NCBI GenBank assembly: GCA_016706865.1
Contig: JADJIS010000001.1
Span: 434,001 to 498,000 of the forward strand
Direction: 5' to 3'
DNA: 64,000 bases
From: Bacteroidota bacterium
GTDB lineage: Bacteria; Bacteroidota; Bacteroidia; Chitinophagales; BACL12
The notes below the pieces were generated by a model, which was not told the origin of the DNA, did no database searches, and worked only from the letters and a program-made list of their open reading frames with translations. A program made the translations under genes and the position numbers. Positions 38,121 through 47,682 of the stretch are shown in pieces; within the stretch, counting starts at the first letter, position 1, and each line of letters begins with the position of its first letter.

Positions 38121-38443
38121 ATTCATTTGAAGAAGCAAAATCTGATCCTGCTTATTGGGGAAGAGTATTCGAAAGCGCTTGTGGTGCTTTTCTTGTAAAT
38201 GAATGTAGAAAAAATAATTATAAATTATTTTACTGGCGAGAAGGTAATGATGAGGTAGATTTTGTTATTCAAAATGGAGAAAGAATTATCGCAATTGAAA
38301 TTAAAAGTGGTATGCGAATTACTCATGCAGGTTTATCAGCATTAAATAAAAGATTTAAACCCGAAAAATCTTTAATCATAGGATATACCGGAATTGATGT
38401 TGTGGATTTTTTATCTATGGATATTAGCTCACTGTTTAAATAA
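38117..38443 (+). pseudogene. C-terminal fragment of a DUF4143 ATPase
   Basis: An open 108-codon stretch with no start codon. It begins VNSFEEAKSDPAYWGRVFES and continues with FLVNECRK, KLFYWREGNDEVDFVIQ, AIEIKSG and GYTGIDVVDFL. This is the C-terminal DUF4143 (PD-(D/E)xK-like) part of a roughly 400-residue AAA ATPase. The N-terminal ATPase domain with Walker A is missing. A stop codon lies directly before the fragment, and the upstream 60 bp are palindromic. The catalytic-type residues (E-V-D, E-x-K) remain intact, which suggests a recent truncation. Confidence 0.75.
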
Positions 38444-38484
38444 CTCATTTTTTTTCTGCAACAATTTATACCAACTTCATTTTT

Positions 38485-38557
38485 TACCCTCCGGGTAAAA
38501 AAAAAGAAAAATGGCGCAAGCGTTTCGCTTGTGCCAAAGTTCAACCAAGCGTCCGCT
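38485..38557. repeat. Cluster of short hairpins
   Basis: Three adjacent inverted repeats: TTTACCC/GGGTAAA (near 38485), GGCGCAAGCG/CGCTTGTGCC (38515-38535) and CAAGCG/CGCTTG (38546-38559). No gene. They sit between the DUF4143 remnant and the sigma-operon terminator. Confidence 0.55.
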
Positions 38558-38564
38558 TGAAAAC

Positions 38565-38594
38565 AAAAAAAAATCCCGGCAAAGCCGGGATTTT
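38565..38594 (-). terminator. Terminator of the ECF sigma operon
   Basis: AAATCCCGGC / GCCGGGATTT perfect stem, 3-nt loop, preceded by an A-run that is a T-run on the minus strand, 7 bp after the stop codon of the small gene. Confidence 0.88.
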
Positions 38595-38600
38595 AATTTT

Positions 38601-38840
38601 TTACAGCCAGTGCTCCATCGGAGCGTTATTTTTGCTGTAGCTCAGAATTTTATCTATCACTTTTTGCGAAGGACTAACTTCCACTTTATTCAGCTCTGCT
38701 TTTGCTTCTAAAAGTGTTTCATAAAGTTCCTTCAATTCCCAATCACTTTGGAGCGCCTCCTCAATAAGGTCGGTTTCCTCCGCGGTTGTTTCTTGATAGA
38801 TGTAACGAATGAGATTGTCTTGAGTAATGTTTTTAGTCAT
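38601..38840 (-). CDS. Small acidic protein co-transcribed with ECF sigma factor
   Basis: A 79-residue soluble, helical, acidic protein (RYIYQETTAEETDLIEEALQSDWELKELYETLLEAKAEL). It starts 59 bp after the sigma-factor gene on the same strand and shares its terminator. The YIYxETTxEE...I...L..DWELKE pattern resembles the N-terminal part of FecR/zinc-finger-type anti-sigma proteins of Bacteroidota, but there is no membrane segment or Cys/His cluster. A regulatory partner role for the sigma factor is inferred from position. Confidence 0.65.
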   Translation of the reverse strand: MTKNITQDNLIRYIYQETTAEETDLIEEALQSDWELKELYETLLEAKAELNKVEVSPSQKVIDKILSYSKNNAPMEHWL

Positions 38841-38899
38841 GCAAACAGTTTTAGGTTAAATAATGAAACTAAAACGCCGCGCTAAAAACGATTATTGTT

Positions 38900-39481
38900 T
38901 CAGATGGAAATATTTTTTTCTTCCATCAGTTTTCTCAAGTTGATCAGGGCATATCGCATTCTTCCAAGTGCGGTATTTATATTCACACCTGTAAGTTCCG
39001 CAATTTCCCGGAAATTCATATCCATATAATGTCTCAATATCACCACTTCTCTTTGTTCGTCCGGTAAATGCTCAAGAATCTTGCGAATTTTGGCTGAAAA
39101 TTCGTTTTCGATAATTTTGCCTTCTGCTCCGGGTTCCGAAAATTTCAAAACGGAGAAAATGTCGAATCCTTCACGGTTGATCACTTTTGGTAAACGTTTT
39201 TCACGGCGATAATGATCAATACAAAGATTGTAGGCCACACGGCTTAACCAGGGTAGAAACTTGCTCTGCTCCTGATACTTGCCGCTTCGCAGCTTGTCGA
39301 TCACCTTAATAAATGTTTCCTGTAAAAGGTCCTCTGCAGTGTATGTGTCACGCACAAATAGAAAAATGTACGTGTAAATCCTATCTTTGTGGCGATCGAG
39401 GAGCTCGCCTAAGGCAGATTCGTTACCAGCCAGATACTGCTGTACAAGCTGATCATCAGGAAAAGTTTTGGCCTGCATCAT
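38900..39481 (-). CDS. ECF-type RNA polymerase sigma factor
   Basis: A 193-residue sigma-70 family protein with region 2 (AEDLLQETFIKVIDKL... FLPWLSRVAYNLCIDHYRREKR) and region 4 (LEHLPDEQREVVILRHYMDMNFREIAELTGVNINTALGRMRYALINLRKLM). This is the type that Bacteroidota keep as a stand-alone ECF factor, with no membrane anti-sigma gene nearby. It probably forms an operon with the 79-residue protein. MMQAKTF offers two adjacent ATG codons; the first is used here. A well-formed promoter lies about 95-125 bp upstream, leaving a long leader. Confidence 0.93.
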   Translation of the reverse strand: MMQAKTFPDDQLVQQYLAGNESALGELLDRHKDRIYTYIFLFVRDTYTAEDLLQETFIKVIDKLRSGKYQEQSKFLPWLSRVAYNLCIDHYRREKRLPKVINREGFDIFSVLKFSEPGAEGKIIENEFSAKIRKILEHLPDEQREVVILRHYMDMNFREIAELTGVNINTALGRMRYALINLRKLMEEKNISI

Positions 39482-39575
39482 AATAAGGTTGTGCTTTAAA
39501 AATGAACTAAAATTTGAATAACTGTTTTAGTGTAGTTTTAACCTTATAGGCAGTAGTTTTGAAGTTTTGTTATTG

Positions 39576-39605
39576 CAAATATACTCTTGTTTTGAAATAA
39601 ACAAA
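39576..39605 (-). promoter_or_regulatory. Promoter of the ECF sigma operon
   Basis: On the minus strand TTTG, an 18-bp spacer, then TATATTTG. It fits the Bacteroidota housekeeping consensus and leaves a leader of about 90 nt. Confidence 0.6.
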
Positions 39606-39658
39606 CAAGATGGACAAACTTTACGTCATTTTTTTACAAAAGTTTCAATAAAACACCT

Positions 39659-42481
39659 TTGAAAGAGAAAAATAATCATAAATACGACCATTCAGACGCA
39701 ATATTTATAAAAGGTGCCCGGGAGCACAACCTGAAAAATGTAGATGTAACCATCCCCAGAAATCAACTTGTGGTAGTTACCGGAGTAAGCGGATCAGGAA
39801 AATCGAGCCTTACCATTGACACTTTATACGCGGAAGGCCAACGCCGTTATGTGGAAAGTTTGTCGTCGTATGCCCGGCAATTCCTTACCAGGCTCGACAA
39901 ACCCGATGTGGACTACATCCGTGGAATCTCGCCTGCCATCGCCCTTGACCAAAAAGTTACCACCAGAACCACGCGATCAACGGTTGGATCCCTGACGGAG
40001 ATCTATGATTATATGCGATTGTTATTTGCCCGGGTTGGAACTACCTACAGTCCAATTTCCGGTCGCGCTGTAAAAAAGGATGAGGTGAGCGATGTGGTGG
40101 ATCATGTGGAACAACTACCGCATGGCTCCAAAGTCTATCTTATTGTGGAGTTAAATTCCGATAAAAGTAAAAAGCCGGACGAAGTTGCCCGCATCTATCA
40201 GCAAAAAGGATTTACGAGATTTTATATTGATGAAACAATTGTAAAAATTGATGAGGTTGCGGAGAATCCGAAATTGGTGAAAAAAAATGCAATCATCTAT
40301 TTATTGATCGATAGGATAATTATTAAACCGGAAGATGAATATGCAGGTGATCACGCATTAAAAGAAGAAGCTCGTCAGCGCATCGCCGATTCCGTTGATC
40401 TTGCGTTTTATGAGGGACATGGTTCATGTATAATTAAGGTGGAAGGAAATTCTGAACGCATGTTTTCCAATCGTTTTGAAGCAGATGGAATTGTATTTGA
40501 AGAACCGAGCCCACATTTTTTTAATCAGAATAATCCTTATGGAGCATGTAAACGTTGCGAAGGTTTCGGAACAATTATAGGGGTGGATAAGGATCTTGTT
40601 TTTCCAGATAAAAATCTTTCTGTTTTTCAGGGAGCAATTGCTTGTTGGAAAGGAGAAAAAATGAAATTATGGTTGGATGAATTAGTTAAAACTTCCGGCA
40701 AATTTGATTTCCCTATTCATAAGCCGGTATATAATTTAACTAAAGAACAATACGAACTTTTATGGACCGGTAATGAGTGGTTTGACGGATTAAATAAATT
40801 TTTCAAAATGCTGGAAGAGAACGCGTATAAAATTCAATATCGCGTTATGTTGGCAAGATACCGCGGAAAAACTATTTGCCCCGAATGTTTGGGTTCACGA
40901 ATTCGCAGTGATGCAAATTTTGTGAAAATAAATGACAGATCTATTTCCAATTTAATAGATATGCCAATTGAAGATCTTGCAGTTTTTATTAAGAATATTA
41001 AACTTACTGTATTTGAAGAAAAGGTTGCTTCGCGAATTTTATTGGAAGTAAAGAATCGTTTGCAATATATGCTCGACCTCGGATTGGGATATCTTACACT
41101 CAATAGAAAAAGTAACACCTTAAGTGGTGGCGAAACACAACGCATTAATTTAACGCGTACTTTAGGAAGTAATTTAACTTCCTCCCTTTATATTTTAGAC
41201 GAACCAAGTGTAGGATTACATCCACGAGATACCGAACGCCTGGTAAAAGTATTAAAAAATTTACGCGACCTTGGAAATACCGTTGTTGTGGTGGAACACG
41301 AGGAAGAGGTAATTAAAAATGCAGACCATATTATTGATATTGGACCCGAGGCCGGAATTCACGGTGGAAAAATTACAAGTATTGGAAATTACGATACTAT
41401 ATTACATGATAAAAATAGTTTAACGGGAAATTATTTATCAAATAAAAAACAAATTCCCATTCCAAAACATCGCCGCAAATCTTCCAACAAAATTGTGATG
41501 CGCAATGCACGGATGCATAATTTAAAAGAAATTGATGTTCATATTCCGCTTCATAGTCTGGTTGCAGTTTCCGGTGTAAGTGGTTCAGGAAAAACTACAC
41601 TCATTAAACATATTTTATATCCTGAGCTAATGAAAATGCTGGATGATACCAGCGACACGGCATTTATTTCTAAAACAATTGAAGGTGATGTTAAAAAAAT
41701 AACGCAGGTTGAAATGGTTGACCAGGATCCGATCGGGAAATCGTCGCGTTCCAATCCTGTAACCTATGTTAAGGCATACGATGAAATTCGCGAATTATAT
41801 GCTCGTCAGCCACTTTCAAAAATAAGAGGTTACAAAGCAGGATTTTTTAGTTTTAATGTGGATGGAGGAAGATGTGAAACTTGTAAAGGGGAAGGTGAGA
41901 TTATTGTGGAAATGCAATTTCTTGCAGATGTGCATTTAACCTGTGATGAATGTAATGGTAAAAGATTTAAGGAAGAGATACTGGAGGTTTTATACAACGG
42001 GAAAAATATTTCCGAATTATTGCAATTAAGTGTGGAAGAAGCACTGGAATTTCTGAAAGCAGAAAAAGAAACCGTAAATAAATTACAGCCTTTGTTTGAT
42101 GTTGGATTGGGGTATGTGAAACTCGGACAAAGCAGTAGCACTTTATCGGGAGGAGAAGCACAACGAGTTAAACTCGCTAGTTTTCTCGGAAAAGGAAAAG
42201 GCAGGGAACATGTATTATTTATTTTTGATGAACCAACAACAGGATTACATTTTCACGATATTAATAAATTATTGGATGCCTTTCACGCTCTTATCGATTG
42301 CGGGCATAGTATCATCGTAATAGAACATAATCTGGAGATCATTAAATGTTGTGATTATATTATCGACCTCGGTCCGGAAGGTGGCGAAAAGGGCGGATAT
42401 TTAGTTTATGAAGGTGCACCTGAGGGGATACTAAAGGTAAAAGAAAGTTACACCGGTAAATATTTAAAGGAAAAAATGTAA
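39659..42481 (+). CDS. uvrA: Excinuclease ABC subunit A
   Basis: A 940-residue UvrA of normal length. It has the first Walker A GVSGSGKSS (about residue 42), zinc-finger type motifs (CKRCEGFG; CPECLGSR; CETCKGEGE... CDECNGKRF), the ABC signature SNTLSGGETQRINL, Walker B SLYILDEPSVGLHPRD, and the second half with GVSGSGKTT and SSTLSGGEAQRVKLA plus FIFDEPTTGLHFHD. It recognises bulky DNA lesions with UvrB. The start is TTG at 39659; no ATG exists before the conserved IFIKGAREHNLKN segment, so a non-ATG start is required. It is divergent from the sigma operon. Confidence 0.95.
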   Translation: MKEKNNHKYDHSDAIFIKGAREHNLKNVDVTIPRNQLVVVTGVSGSGKSSLTIDTLYAEGQRRYVESLSSYARQFLTRLDKPDVDYIRGISPAIALDQKVTTRTTRSTVGSLTEIYDYMRLLFARVGTTYSPISGRAVKKDEVSDVVDHVEQLPHGSKVYLIVELNSDKSKKPDEVARIYQQKGFTRFYIDETIVKIDEVAENPKLVKKNAIIYLLIDRIIIKPEDEYAGDHALKEEARQRIADSVDLAFYEGHGSCIIKVEGNSERMFSNRFEADGIVFEEPSPHFFNQNNPYGACKRCEGFGTIIGVDKDLVFPDKNLSVFQGAIACWKGEKMKLWLDELVKTSGKFDFPIHKPVYNLTKEQYELLWTGNEWFDGLNKFFKMLEENAYKIQYRVMLARYRGKTICPECLGSRIRSDANFVKINDRSISNLIDMPIEDLAVFIKNIKLTVFEEKVASRILLEVKNRLQYMLDLGLGYLTLNRKSNTLSGGETQRINLTRTLGSNLTSSLYILDEPSVGLHPRDTERLVKVLKNLRDLGNTVVVVEHEEEVIKNADHIIDIGPEAGIHGGKITSIGNYDTILHDKNSLTGNYLSNKKQIPIPKHRRKSSNKIVMRNARMHNLKEIDVHIPLHSLVAVSGVSGSGKTTLIKHILYPELMKMLDDTSDTAFISKTIEGDVKKITQVEMVDQDPIGKSSRSNPVTYVKAYDEIRELYARQPLSKIRGYKAGFFSFNVDGGRCETCKGEGEIIVEMQFLADVHLTCDECNGKRFKEEILEVLYNGKNISELLQLSVEEALEFLKAEKETVNKLQPLFDVGLGYVKLGQSSSTLSGGEAQRVKLASFLGKGKGREHVLFIFDEPTTGLHFHDINKLLDAFHALIDCGHSIIVIEHNLEIIKCCDYIIDLGPEGGEKGGYLVYEGAPEGILKVKESYTGKYLKEKM

Positions 42482-42526
42482 TCTGGAAACCCTGATTCAT
42501 TTTATTCGTTGTATTTTTATAGTGTG

Positions 42527-43369
42527 ATGGTATTACAACAAACAGTATCTGATAATCCGTGGTTAAAATTCAATGAATGGGGTGATACTATCGCGCATCG
42601 CTGGCCCATTTTTTTAACTGCACTGGTATTTATAATATTAGTATTTATTCTTTCGCGTTTTGTAAAAATAATCGCGACAAAGATCTTACACCGAAGAGAT
42701 GGAAATGCGGCCATTGCAACGGTAATGGCGAGTTTTATTTCCATCATTTTTATTACCATTGGAATATTTATCACTCTTGGTATTTTAGGACTAAATCAAA
42801 CGGTAACTTCCCTTCTTGCAGGTGCCGGAATTCTCGGTTTGATTTTAGGTCTTGCATTGCAGGACACTCTTTCCAGTGCAATAGCAGGTATTATCATGAC
42901 CACCAGAAAGAGTTATAAGGTGGGAGATTTTGTGGATTCTAACGGATTTTTAGGAATTATTGTGGAATTAAATTTACGCAACACCACCATTCGCCAAACC
43001 AATGGTGTTGATGTTAAAATTCCAAATAGATTAGTGCTGGGAAATCCCTTAATAAATTACACATTAAATGGAGAAATTCGCATCGACATTAATATTGGAA
43101 TTTCCTACAACGAAGATCTTCATAAAATAGAATCACTTATACAAAACGCTTTTAAAGAAGTTAATTACAACAATAAAAAAGAATTAGAAATTTATTTCAC
43201 CGAGCTCGCACCCGGCTCCATAAAACTTTTAATTCGTTTCTGGATCTCCAAGTTCAAACAAATAGATCAACTCAGGGCACGCAGTGAAGCAGTAAAAAAG
43301 ATCAAGGAAATTTTTGAAGCAAATGGTGTAGTTGTGCCTAACCCTTTTATTAATTGGGATACTAAATAA
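42527..43369 (+). CDS. Small-conductance mechanosensitive channel (MscS family)
   Basis: A 280-residue channel from ATG 42527 (MVLQQTVSDNPWLKF). It has two or three N-terminal membrane helices and the pore helix with the Gly/Ala pattern AGAGILGLILGLALQDTLSSAIAGI. The MscS beta domain follows (YKVGDFVDSNGFLGIIVELNLRNTTIRQTNG) with the C-terminal alpha/beta domain. Such channels open under membrane tension to release osmolytes. It lies 45 bp after uvrA, and may be co-transcribed with it. An upstream TTG (42509) is less likely. Confidence 0.92.
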   Translation: MVLQQTVSDNPWLKFNEWGDTIAHRWPIFLTALVFIILVFILSRFVKIIATKILHRRDGNAAIATVMASFISIIFITIGIFITLGILGLNQTVTSLLAGAGILGLILGLALQDTLSSAIAGIIMTTRKSYKVGDFVDSNGFLGIIVELNLRNTTIRQTNGVDVKIPNRLVLGNPLINYTLNGEIRIDINIGISYNEDLHKIESLIQNAFKEVNYNNKKELEIYFTELAPGSIKLLIRFWISKFKQIDQLRARSEAVKKIKEIFEANGVVVPNPFINWDTK

Positions 43370-43371
43370 AC

Positions 43372-44340
43372 CTCAAAGGTTTTAAAATGTAGACCTACCA
43401 GGTTTCCCAAACCTGTGAGGTCGGCAGGGCAAATTCAAAGTTTTAATTTGGAATGAAATTTTTCTTTCTACTGGCCGAAAATCAGACCTCACAGGTTATA
43501 AAATGTAGACCTACCAGGTTTTCCAAACCTGTGAGGTCGGTAGGGTAGAATCTAAGTTTGGGTTAAAGTGAAATTTCGTAGTTACTCCTGCCGAAAATCA
43601 GACCTCACAGGTTATAAAATGTAGACCTACCAGTTTTCCAAACCTGTGAGGTCGGTAGGGTAGAATCTAAGTTTGGGTTAAAGTGAAACTTCGTAGTTAC
43701 TCCTGTCAAAAATCAGACCTCACAGGTTATAAAATGTAGACCTACCAGGTTTCCCAAACCTGTGAGGTCGGTAGGGTAGAATCTAAGTTTGGGTTAAAGT
43801 GAAATTTCGTAGTTACCCCTGTCGGAAACCAGGCCTCACAGGTTATAAAATGTAGACCTACCAGGTTTTCCAAACCTGTGAGGTCGGTAGGGTAGAATCT
43901 AATTTTGGGTTAAAGTGAAATTTCGTAGTTACTCCTGCCGAAAATCAGACCTCACAGGTTAAAAAAAACCTGGTAGGTCGATTTTCTAACCTTACAGGTC
44001 GGTAGGGTAGAATCTAAGTTTGGGTTAAAGTGAAACTTCGTAGTTACTCCTGTCGAAAATCAGACCTCACAGGTTAAAAAAAACCTGGTAGGTCGATTTT
44101 CTAACCTTACAGGTCGGTAGGGTAGAATCTAAGTTTGGGTTAAAGTGAAACTTCGTAGTTACTCCTGTCGAAAATCAGACCTCACAGGTTATAAAATGTA
44201 GACCTACCAGGTTTCCCAAACCTGTGAGGTCGGTAGGGTAGAATCTAAGTTTGGGTTAAAGTGAAACTTCGTAGTTACCCCTGTCGGAAATCAGGCCTCA
44301 CAGGTTAAAAAAACTGGTAGGTCGCTTTTCTAAACTTCAT
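43372..44340. repeat. Tandem REP/BIME-like palindromic array (about 8 units)
   Basis: Eight units with a 115-116-bp period (GACCTCACAGG or GGCCTCACAGG at 43485, 43601, 43716, 43832, 43948, 44063, 44178, 44294) plus a partial first unit. Each unit contains two facing palindromes (GACCTCACAGGTT..., and GACCTACCAGGTTT / AAACCTGTGAGGTC) and a spacer (GGTAGGGTAGAATCTAAGTT). In some units the second palindrome is replaced by the compact A-loop hairpin seen elsewhere in the window. The array ends just before the RAYT stop codon. Confidence 0.92.
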
Positions 44341-44347
44341 TTCGGAA

Positions 44348-44971
44348 TTAGTTCTTTTCAATCCAATTATTTTCTTGCCTAATGGATTTTGCAAAGTCAC
44401 TATGGAAATTAACAAATTCCTCAATATTACCAAACCACTTAATCACCTCCTCCGCTTTAACATAGGAATTATTCCTCTTTGATATTTGATGATATGAATT
44501 ATGTGGCCATTCTTTAAAATCATCCACAAATTTATGATGCTGTGCATTAGTATGAATATAACCAATTATTTGAGAAAGTTTATTATCAGTTTTGATTTCT
44601 ACTCTCTTAAAACTTTCGGCAAATAAACTCCCTTTTCTAGAATATTGTTTGTTTATTGACTTTGAATAAGAATTAAAAAAATTAGAAAATTGCTGTGAAA
44701 TATTTAACATTTTATATGGCACTTTTTTCTCTTTGCAAAAAATTTCACTTTGATGAATAATTTCATTTTCATTTTTTATTTTAATTAATAAATGAAAATG
44801 ATTTTTTAAAAGATTGTAACAATAAAGATCTAAAACAGGGAAAAGATAGTACTTTATTTTACTAAGGAAAAAAGCGTAATTCTTTTCCTCAAAAAATATA
44901 TTGTCCTTGTTATTGCCATGATTATAAATATGATAGAAATTGTCAAAAATTAAAGGTTTATAGAAATCCAT
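44348..44971 (-). CDS. REP-associated tyrosine transposase (RAYT, Y1_Tnp family)
   Basis: A 207-residue protein of the IS200/IS605-like Y1 transposase superfamily in its RAYT form. It starts with YHIYNHGNNKDNIFF, carries the HUH motif as H58-F-H60 (LLKNHFHLLIKI), then FFNSYSKSINKQYSRKGSLF, and the likely catalytic Tyr138 in IGYIHTNAQHHKF. RAYTs are single-copy, domesticated transposases thought to spread REP palindromes by nicking single-stranded hairpins. Here the gene is flanked on both sides by such palindromic repeats. All expected catalytic residues are present, so it looks intact. Confidence 0.9.
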   Translation of the reverse strand: MDFYKPLIFDNFYHIYNHGNNKDNIFFEEKNYAFFLSKIKYYLFPVLDLYCYNLLKNHFHLLIKIKNENEIIHQSEIFCKEKKVPYKMLNISQQFSNFFNSYSKSINKQYSRKGSLFAESFKRVEIKTDNKLSQIIGYIHTNAQHHKFVDDFKEWPHNSYHQISKRNNSYVKAEEVIKWFGNIEEFVNFHSDFAKSIRQENNWIEKN

Positions 44972-45159
44972 ATTGTTAAGGAATTATTTGCGAATGTATA
45001 TAATTTAAATTAAAATTAGTTGTTAATTTTTTAAAAAAAGCAGCGGCTTTTAAAAACAATTGAAAAATAATCACCTTAATTAATCGAGTAAATTTATTGA
45101 GTCGAATACAGCGAGGTAGGTAGGGAAAATTCATAGTTTTGATCTCGAAAGAAATTTTT

Positions 45160-45327
45160 CGAAAATAAAATCTCACATGTTAAAAAAAACTTAAACCTAC
45201 CAGGTTTCCCAAACCTGTGAGGTCGTCAGGAGGAAATTTAAGTTTAGGGTAAAGTGATACTTCTTTCTCGCCAGCCCGAAAATCAGACCTCACAGGTTAA
45301 AAAAAACCTGGTAGGTCGATTTTCTAA
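45160..45327. repeat. REP/BIME-like unit on the far side of the RAYT gene
   Basis: One and a half units in the same orientation as the 43.4-44.3 kb array: AAACCTACCAGGTTTCCCAA with its partner arm, the spacer, then a GACCTCACAGGTT / AACCTGGTAGGTC hairpin (about 45285-45318). The segment 44972-45160 shows no gene; the minus-strand frame at 44976-45176 is not credible. Confidence 0.85.
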
Positions 45328-45335
45328 AATTAACC

Positions 45336-47561
45336 TCACCTCAACAACGTAACCGTCCCATTCAACGTATAAGTAACAGGCCCTTCAAATGTTTCCACCT
45401 GATAAGTTATTAAAGTGATATAAGTGCCTATCTCTGCAGGCTTATTGCGAATATTTCCGTCCCAGCCTATATTGATGTCGGCGCTATTATAAAGCAATTG
45501 TCCCCAGCGGGAAAATATTTTAAGATCATAATTTATAATCGGATTGTAGGGGACAACATTAAAATCATCATTCACACCATCTTCGTTAGGACTAAATGCA
45601 TTGGGCACAAAAATGTCGTGTCCACAACCCGGGGTGAAATTAATTTCATCAAATGAGGTACAATTAAATTCATTCGTAACTTCTACTGAATACAAACCGG
45701 GCACCGTAATTAATTGTGTTGAATTTGTATTTCCATCATTCCATAAATAGGTGGAATTAATTTGTGTTGCATCCAATAAAATTTCATCTCCCAAACAAAT
45801 AATACTATCACTTCCCAAATTAAAAACAGGAAGTGACCAGGGAGTTAAAATTATAGAGGAATCAGTTGTGGAACATCCAATTGCATTAGTTATAGTAACC
45901 CAATAAATTCCTTCCTCTGCTGCGGTAAAAGTTTGTGTGGATGATCCGTCTTGCCATAAATAACTAACTACACCAGCACCTGCATCATAAATAAATTCCT
46001 CACCAAAACAAAATTGAATTGTATCCGGAAGATTAAGTGGCGGTGCATCATTTACAATTATTGTTATGCTATCAAAATCGGTACAGCCAAAGGCATTGGA
46101 AACTGCAACAAAATAAATTCCGTCATTATAAATATCAAGTGTTTGATCTGTAGTAAGATCATTCCATACATATTCAAATCCGGCTCCGGCATCTAAAATA
46201 AATGGATCCAGATAAACACAAACGGCAGTATCATTTCCTAAATCCACAACAGGATAGATCAGCGATTCCGGAATATTTGTCATCACACCACCAACAGCTC
46301 CGGGTTCTGCACCATGCGGAGTTCCGGTGCAAAATGCTCCAGGACTCGTAATTATTCCCGGTAGACCACCAACATTATTTAAAAAAACATTAGCGGGTAA
46401 AGCCGGCAATGAAATCCCAAGATAACCACCGCCTCCACCACCACCCGGACCATGACAAGTTCCCGCCCAGATCGTGCTTTCTATACTTCCGCCAAATCCA
46501 CCAATTGTATTTACGTAGAGATCAGAGCTGTAATTAGAAACGCGCAAAATAACTGAGCCGCCTGCACCTGCACCACCAGCGCCTTCTGAGTCGGTGATTT
46601 CAATTACGTTGTTTGCATTTGCATTTATGGCAAATCCTCCTCCATCAATGGTATTTGCATTTATCAAAACCAATCCGCCGCCATCCGAACCATCGGTAAC
46701 CTCCAATCCATTATCCTGATGTCCGCCTCCACCACCTCCACCCAAAAATGCCCGATCTTCTGAATAATCCAATGCAATTCCGGGTGTAGCCCAAATATCA
46801 TCATAGGGAAAACAACCTGTCCATTCGTAAGCACTAACACCTCCTGCACCAAAATTACTTCCTCCTGCACCACCATGCTGCCCTGAATTACTTCCTCCTC
46901 CCCCATTTGCAGCTTTGCCCCTGCTACCTGCAATATCAGAATCTAAAACAACAATTCCTTCCCCTTTTTCACCCCCAACACAAGAAAGTATACCCGAATA
47001 ATCAGAATAATAATCATTTACACCGCAACTGAAAAAACTAGTGCAATGTGTCCCACCTCTGAACCCCTGTCCTGTAACATTTATATTGGCGTTGAATGTT
47101 AAAGTATTTGTTACTTCCAAAACCACAACTCCACCCGTAACGCCATTCCAATCTGTTGCCGTTACATCACCAACTATAGTTACATTATCATAAACAGGAA
47201 CCCGTATTAATTGTACAGCAGCGGCAATATCATAAGTTCTGCAGAGCGGATTTTCCACAGTAATGGTAAGTCCGGAAATACTGATAATGGTCCCAAACTC
47301 ATAATATCCGGCACTATTGTAAGCTAAAACATCACCAAAAGCAGGGGAATCGGTTTCATCAATAGTTGCACCTTTCATTTGTATGATAACAACACGATCA
47401 CCAACAGCAAAACCTGCAACCGAGGCACAGGTAATATCCGCAAGATCAACTGCAGTTACTGCGGTATACACGTTTATTACCCCCGAAATTGTTTGGGAAT
47501 AAGTGGAAGAGATACAATAAAATAGTGCAACCAAAATGGTTAGCCCTTTCTTTGATGCCAT
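45336..47561 (-). CDS. T9SS type B cargo (gliding motility-associated C-terminal domain)
   Basis: A 741-residue secreted protein. Signal peptide (residues 1-22, ending STYSQ), a Gly-rich N-terminal half (GGGGSNSGQHGGAGGSNFGAG; GPGGGGGGGYLG) with repeated hydrophobic beta motifs, three PKD/Ig-like modules (FEYVWNDLTTDQ; VVSYLWQDGSS; NSTYLWNDGNT), and a type B sorting domain (FVPNAFSPNEDGVNDDF... NYDLKIFSRWGQLLY... GTVTLLR). This differs from the type A domains of the other cargo genes. Type B cargo usually needs a PorP/SprF-like partner, which is not encoded nearby. Its function is likely structural or adhesive. Confidence 0.9.
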   Translation of the reverse strand: MASKKGLTILVALFYCISSTYSQTISGVINVYTAVTAVDLADITCASVAGFAVGDRVVIIQMKGATIDETDSPAFGDVLAYNSAGYYEFGTIISISGLTITVENPLCRTYDIAAAVQLIRVPVYDNVTIVGDVTATDWNGVTGGVVVLEVTNTLTFNANINVTGQGFRGGTHCTSFFSCGVNDYYSDYSGILSCVGGEKGEGIVVLDSDIAGSRGKAANGGGGSNSGQHGGAGGSNFGAGGVSAYEWTGCFPYDDIWATPGIALDYSEDRAFLGGGGGGGHQDNGLEVTDGSDGGGLVLINANTIDGGGFAINANANNVIEITDSEGAGGAGAGGSVILRVSNYSSDLYVNTIGGFGGSIESTIWAGTCHGPGGGGGGGYLGISLPALPANVFLNNVGGLPGIITSPGAFCTGTPHGAEPGAVGGVMTNIPESLIYPVVDLGNDTAVCVYLDPFILDAGAGFEYVWNDLTTDQTLDIYNDGIYFVAVSNAFGCTDFDSITIIVNDAPPLNLPDTIQFCFGEEFIYDAGAGVVSYLWQDGSSTQTFTAAEEGIYWVTITNAIGCSTTDSSIILTPWSLPVFNLGSDSIICLGDEILLDATQINSTYLWNDGNTNSTQLITVPGLYSVEVTNEFNCTSFDEINFTPGCGHDIFVPNAFSPNEDGVNDDFNVVPYNPIINYDLKIFSRWGQLLYNSADINIGWDGNIRNKPAEIGTYITLITYQVETFEGPVTYTLNGTVTLLR

Positions 47562-47682
47562 GATCCGAATTTAACACCTTGCCTGAGGAGGATCGGATTA
47601 TTAAAGATAAGGTATAATGTCGATTTTAAAAATCTAACTATAAAAATTTAATATCTACTTTCGTGGAGAAATTGAAAAACAA

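Noticed and set aside
43372..44340. Possible CRISPR array
   Set aside because: Units are 115-116 bp with conserved spacers and internal palindromes, and no cas genes are nearby. This is a REP/BIME-like array.
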